Position numbers and translations under genes: made by a program. DNA of 64,000 nt from Coccinella septempunctata (Eukaryota; Arthropoda; Insecta; Coleoptera; Coccinellidae), in NCBI RefSeq assembly GCF_907165205.1, contig NC_058196.1, positions 9,404,501 to 9,468,500 of the forward strand. The letters are read 5' to 3'. The notes under the pieces were generated by a model. The model saw nothing but the letters and a program-made list of their open reading frames with translations. It ran no database searches and was not told the DNA's origin. Below, in pieces: positions 63,646 through 64,000 of this stretch (positions within the stretch are counted from its first letter, which is position 1; the number at the start of each line of letters is the position of its first letter).

Positions 63646-64000
63646 TTACAATCCTCTCATATGGGACTTTGGTCGAATAATTGGTAAACCGATTGTGGTG
63701 AAATCCTTCCTTTCTGAATATATATCTTTAATTCTCCTGACTGTAAGCTCCCAGGTTTCCAAAACCTCGTCGAAGAAGGCTGATCGTGGTTCGCCAACCA
63801 TCGCTGTAGAAGGATCAAGAGACGAGATAAGCGTCGGATACATATAAACTCGGCCACTCAGTATTTGGAAAGGTGTAAATGGGAATCTCCCATCAAATCT
63901 GACGGAGTTCTCGAAATGAATTAAATCCTTATCGAGACGATGCCACAGACATCTCAGCTCATCGTCAGAGTAGATATCCTGATGGATCTTCTCAGGAATA
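63646..64000 (-). CDS. Ankyrin-repeat protein, copy 5 (3' part, cut by window edge)
   Basis: The last 118 codons of exon 2, from about the NGIPIPEKIHQ region to the TAA at 63646-63648, are present and open. It has VGEPRS, LDPSTAM and RIKDIYS, i.e. none of the private changes of copy 3 and no nonsense codon. The rest of the gene should lie to the right of the window. It has the same orientation as copies 1-3 and sits directly behind the inverted satellite block. Confidence 0.85.
   Translation of the reverse strand, partial: IPEKIHQDIYSDDELRCLWHRLDKDLIHFENSVRFDGRFPFTPFQILSGRVYMYPTLISSLDPSTAMVGEPRSAFFDEVLETWELTVRRIKDIYSERKDFTTIGLPIIRPKSHMRGL

Noticed and set aside
1..64000. tRNA, rRNA or other structured RNA genes
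   Set aside because: No cloverleaf-compatible A/B box pair or rRNA-like segment was recognised by eye in the non-satellite regions.

Overview
The window looks like arthropod, most likely insect, nuclear DNA. It has a long AT-rich satellite array, a small protein gene with a phase-0 GT-AG intron, a TATA-like box and poly(A) signals, and short-interspersed and inverted-repeat elements. There are no operons, Shine-Dalgarno sites or bacterial genes. The order and species cannot be fixed from the sequence alone.

Layout. (1) 1-40417: an uninterrupted array of a 145-bp satellite, about 279 monomers in one orientation, open at the left edge. It is organised in several nested higher-order repeats. 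(2) 40420-42365: a non-coding element with inverted termini of about 480 bp. (3) 42366-42640: a short GC-rich island with two hairpin repeats. (4) 42641-43160: about three copies of a 172-bp repeat. (5) 43161-55535: three tandem copies (minus strand) of one unit. Each unit holds an ankyrin-repeat gene, its TATA-type promoter, a 158-bp minisatellite (6, 4 and 3 units) and, on the plus strand, two candidate exons of an unidentified membrane protein. (6) 55536-55589: the 54-bp spacer at the centre of a large palindrome. (7) 55590-60784: the mirror image, with a fourth ankyrin gene on the plus strand (nonsense codon near its end), a 6-unit minisatellite, the 3' flank and 172-bp repeats. (8) 60785-63369: about 2.6 kb of the same satellite, inverted. 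(9) 63370-64000: a rearranged junction and the 3' end of a fifth ankyrin gene copy, cut by the window edge.

The only well-supported protein gene is the ankyrin-repeat gene (385 residues after splicing: a 16-codon first exon plus a 369-codon second exon). Three copies in the window are intact, one is truncated by a stop, and one is partial. The copies are nearly identical, so amplification was recent. Order and orientation fit an inverted duplication of the series satellite / 172-bp repeat / ankyrin gene / minisatellite / membrane-protein exons around position 55562. Tandem copying added units on the left arm, and a transposable element and GC-rich island entered at the left-arm satellite boundary only.

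I found no tRNA, rRNA, CRISPR array or viral gene. The most unusual feature is the palindromic amplicon: its central spacer is flipped relative to the equivalent spacers at the two tandem junctions, and the junctions create a new chimeric reading frame. Because the sequence is so repetitive, assembly error is a real alternative for parts of it.
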